Shown in pieces: positions 12,168 to 13,419 of a DNA stretch of 13,419 nucleotides. Within the stretch, counting starts at the first letter, position 1, and each line of letters begins with the position of its first letter. The position numbers and the translations under genes were made by a program. Location: contig JAZSDU010000029.1 of the NCBI GenBank assembly GCA_045531335.1, positions 1 through 13,419 on the forward strand, in the 5' to 3' direction. The stretch comes from CAG-452 sp045531335. Its GTDB lineage: Bacteria > Bacillota > Clostridia > TANB77 > CAG-508. The notes beneath the pieces are model-generated. The model had not been told where the DNA came from. It saw only the letters and a program-made list of their open reading frames with translations, and searched no databases.

Positions 12168-13385
12168 ATGAGTAAAATATTAGCAGTAATATCTGAATAT
12201 AATCCATTTCATAATGGTCATTTATATCATTTACAAAAATCCAAAAAAATGATCGACCCTGACTACTCAATTTGTATAATGAGCGGCAACTTCTGCCAGC
12301 GTGGTGATACTTCAATAATGGATAAATGGTCTAAAACAGATGCAGCTCTTAAATGTGGTTTTGATTTAGTTATTGAACTTCCTGTTGTGTATAGCATTTC
12401 AAGTGCTGAAAATTTTGCAGAAGGTGCTTTGAAAATATTAGAAGCATTTGATGATGTTACACTTTCTTTTGGAAGTGAATGTGGAAATTTAGATACTCTA
12501 AATAATATTGCTGATGTTTTATACAATGAACCAAAAGAATATCAAACAATTCTTGCTCACGAACTTTCTAAAGGACTATCATATCCTAAAGCTAGAGAAA
12601 ATGCTTTACTTATTTATTTAAATGATGTTAGAAAATATGCAAATGTTTTATCAAACCCTAATAATATACTTGGAATAGAATATTTAAAAGCAATTAAAAA
12701 ATTAAAAAGTAATGTTATACCTTTTACAATAAAAAGAATTGATGAAGGATATAATAGTTTAAAAGTAAAAGATAGACTTGCAAGTGCTACAGCTATTAGA
12801 AATTTAGTCAAAAGCAATGAAGATGTAAAAAAATTTATGCCTACCCCATCTTTTAATATTCTTTTAGAAAACATTAATAATGGTAAGATACTTAATGATA
12901 TTTCTGTATTTGAAAAAGAAATAATATACACTTTAAGAAAAATGAGTTTGTCTGAAATTGCCGAACTTCAAGATGTAACAGAAGGTCTTGAAAATGCAAT
13001 TAAGCAAGCTGCAAATACTTGTAATACTTTAGAAGATTTAATAAATTCTATAAAATCAAAAAGATATACTCGTTCTAGAATACAAAGAATTTTACTTTAC
13101 TCTATTTTAAATATAACTAAAAAAGATATTAAAAACTCATATAAAACAAAACCATATGTAAGAATTTTAGGTGCAAGCAAACGTGGAAAATACTTACTTT
13201 CACGATTAAACAATCCTAAATATCCTGTTATAACATCTGTTAAGAAATTTATAGATAACAATAATAATAAGATATTAAAATCTATGATAGAAAAAGATAT
13301 TTTAGCAAGCAACATTTATACTCTAGGTTATAAAAATGATTCAAAAGCAAATTTAGATTATACAAAAAAACTAATAATAAATTAG
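12168..13385 (+). CDS. tmcAL: tRNA(Met) cytidine acetate ligase
   Basis: 405 residues, the usual length of the YlbM/TmcAL family. The enzyme activates acetate with ATP to acetyl-adenylate and transfers it to the wobble cytidine of elongator tRNA(Met), giving N4-acetylcytidine. The nucleotidyltransferase signature is at the N-terminus: ISEYNPFHNGHLYHL with HNGH at 15-18. Further family segments are IMSGNFCQRGD, FDLVIELPVVYS, SSAENFAEGA, the LASATAIR helix and RTRI-type TRSRIQRILLY. AGGAG lies 7 bases before the ATG, with a promoter upstream. The stop codon is immediately followed by a REP-like hairpin. It has no operon partner in the window. Confidence 0.93.
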   Translation: MSKILAVISEYNPFHNGHLYHLQKSKKMIDPDYSICIMSGNFCQRGDTSIMDKWSKTDAALKCGFDLVIELPVVYSISSAENFAEGALKILEAFDDVTLSFGSECGNLDTLNNIADVLYNEPKEYQTILAHELSKGLSYPKARENALLIYLNDVRKYANVLSNPNNILGIEYLKAIKKLKSNVIPFTIKRIDEGYNSLKVKDRLASATAIRNLVKSNEDVKKFMPTPSFNILLENINNGKILNDISVFEKEIIYTLRKMSLSEIAELQDVTEGLENAIKQAANTCNTLEDLINSIKSKRYTRSRIQRILLYSILNITKKDIKNSYKTKPYVRILGASKRGKYLLSRLNNPKYPVITSVKKFIDNNNNKILKSMIEKDILASNIYTLGYKNDSKANLDYTKKLIIN

Positions 13386-13416
13386 AGACTAAAGGGGACA
13401 GACCCCAATAGTCTAC
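13386..13416 (-). repeat. Compound hairpin with 5' GTAG after tmcAL (copy D)
   Basis: On the minus strand GTAG, then ACTA-TT-GGGG-TCTGT-CCCC-TT-TAGT. The two stems are separated by a symmetric internal loop. It begins directly at the tmcAL stop codon. The stem sequence differs from copies A-C, so family membership rests on the GTAG head and on the hairpin's GC-rich core. It could act as 3' end structure for the tmcAL transcript. Confidence 0.55.
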
Positions 13417-13419
13417 AAT

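Overview
This window is strongly AT-rich, has short intergenic gaps, and carries consensus sigma-A promoters and strong GGAGG-type ribosome sites. It encodes SpoIIM, a YneA-like SOS protein, TmcAL and a YqxK-type PHP protein. Together these point to a low-GC Firmicute, most likely a gut-type member of the Clostridia. No rRNA, tRNA, CRISPR array or complete insertion sequence is visible.

Layout. Positions 1-361 hold no convincing gene. Positions 362-1562 (minus) hold a HAD phosphatase-acetyltransferase fusion broken by an in-frame TAA and a 7-bp tandem duplication. Next on the minus strand are an unrecognised P-loop kinase-like gene (1686-2414) and a GMP synthase that has only the ATP-pyrophosphatase/synthetase half (2572-3552). 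Divergent from guaA is a XerC-type recombinase (3768-4745). It shares a bidirectional terminator with a 43-residue zinc-ribbon gene (4783-4914). Then come a yneA-like gene under a LexA-boxed consensus promoter (4993-5289), a small lipoprotein (5469-5903), IMP dehydrogenase (6025-7539) and xerD (7643-8524). A frameshifted spoIIM (8656-9310), a PHP/zinc-ribbon/HhH protein of the YqxK type (9463-10668), a 59-residue gene coupled to a dead HD-GYP-like gene (10724-11442) and a frameshifted RNase HI gene (11547-11982) complete the minus-strand series. tmcAL (12168-13385) is on the plus strand.

How the genes fit together. guaB and guaA make GMP from IMP via XMP. XerC and XerD together would resolve chromosome dimers. 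The PHP gene, spoIIM and xerD lie together as, from memory, they do in Bacillus subtilis. The YneA-like protein would delay division during DNA damage.

The most unusual content is twofold. First, there is a family of short GC-rich hairpins, each preceded by GTAG like REP elements, at three intergenic sites. Two of them form an inverted pair in which a stem base pair has changed on both sides. Second, three genes are broken by small lesions (nonsense codon plus 7-bp duplication; two +1 insertions) while housekeeping genes beside them are intact. This is either real gene decay, including loss of sporulation, or residual assembly error.
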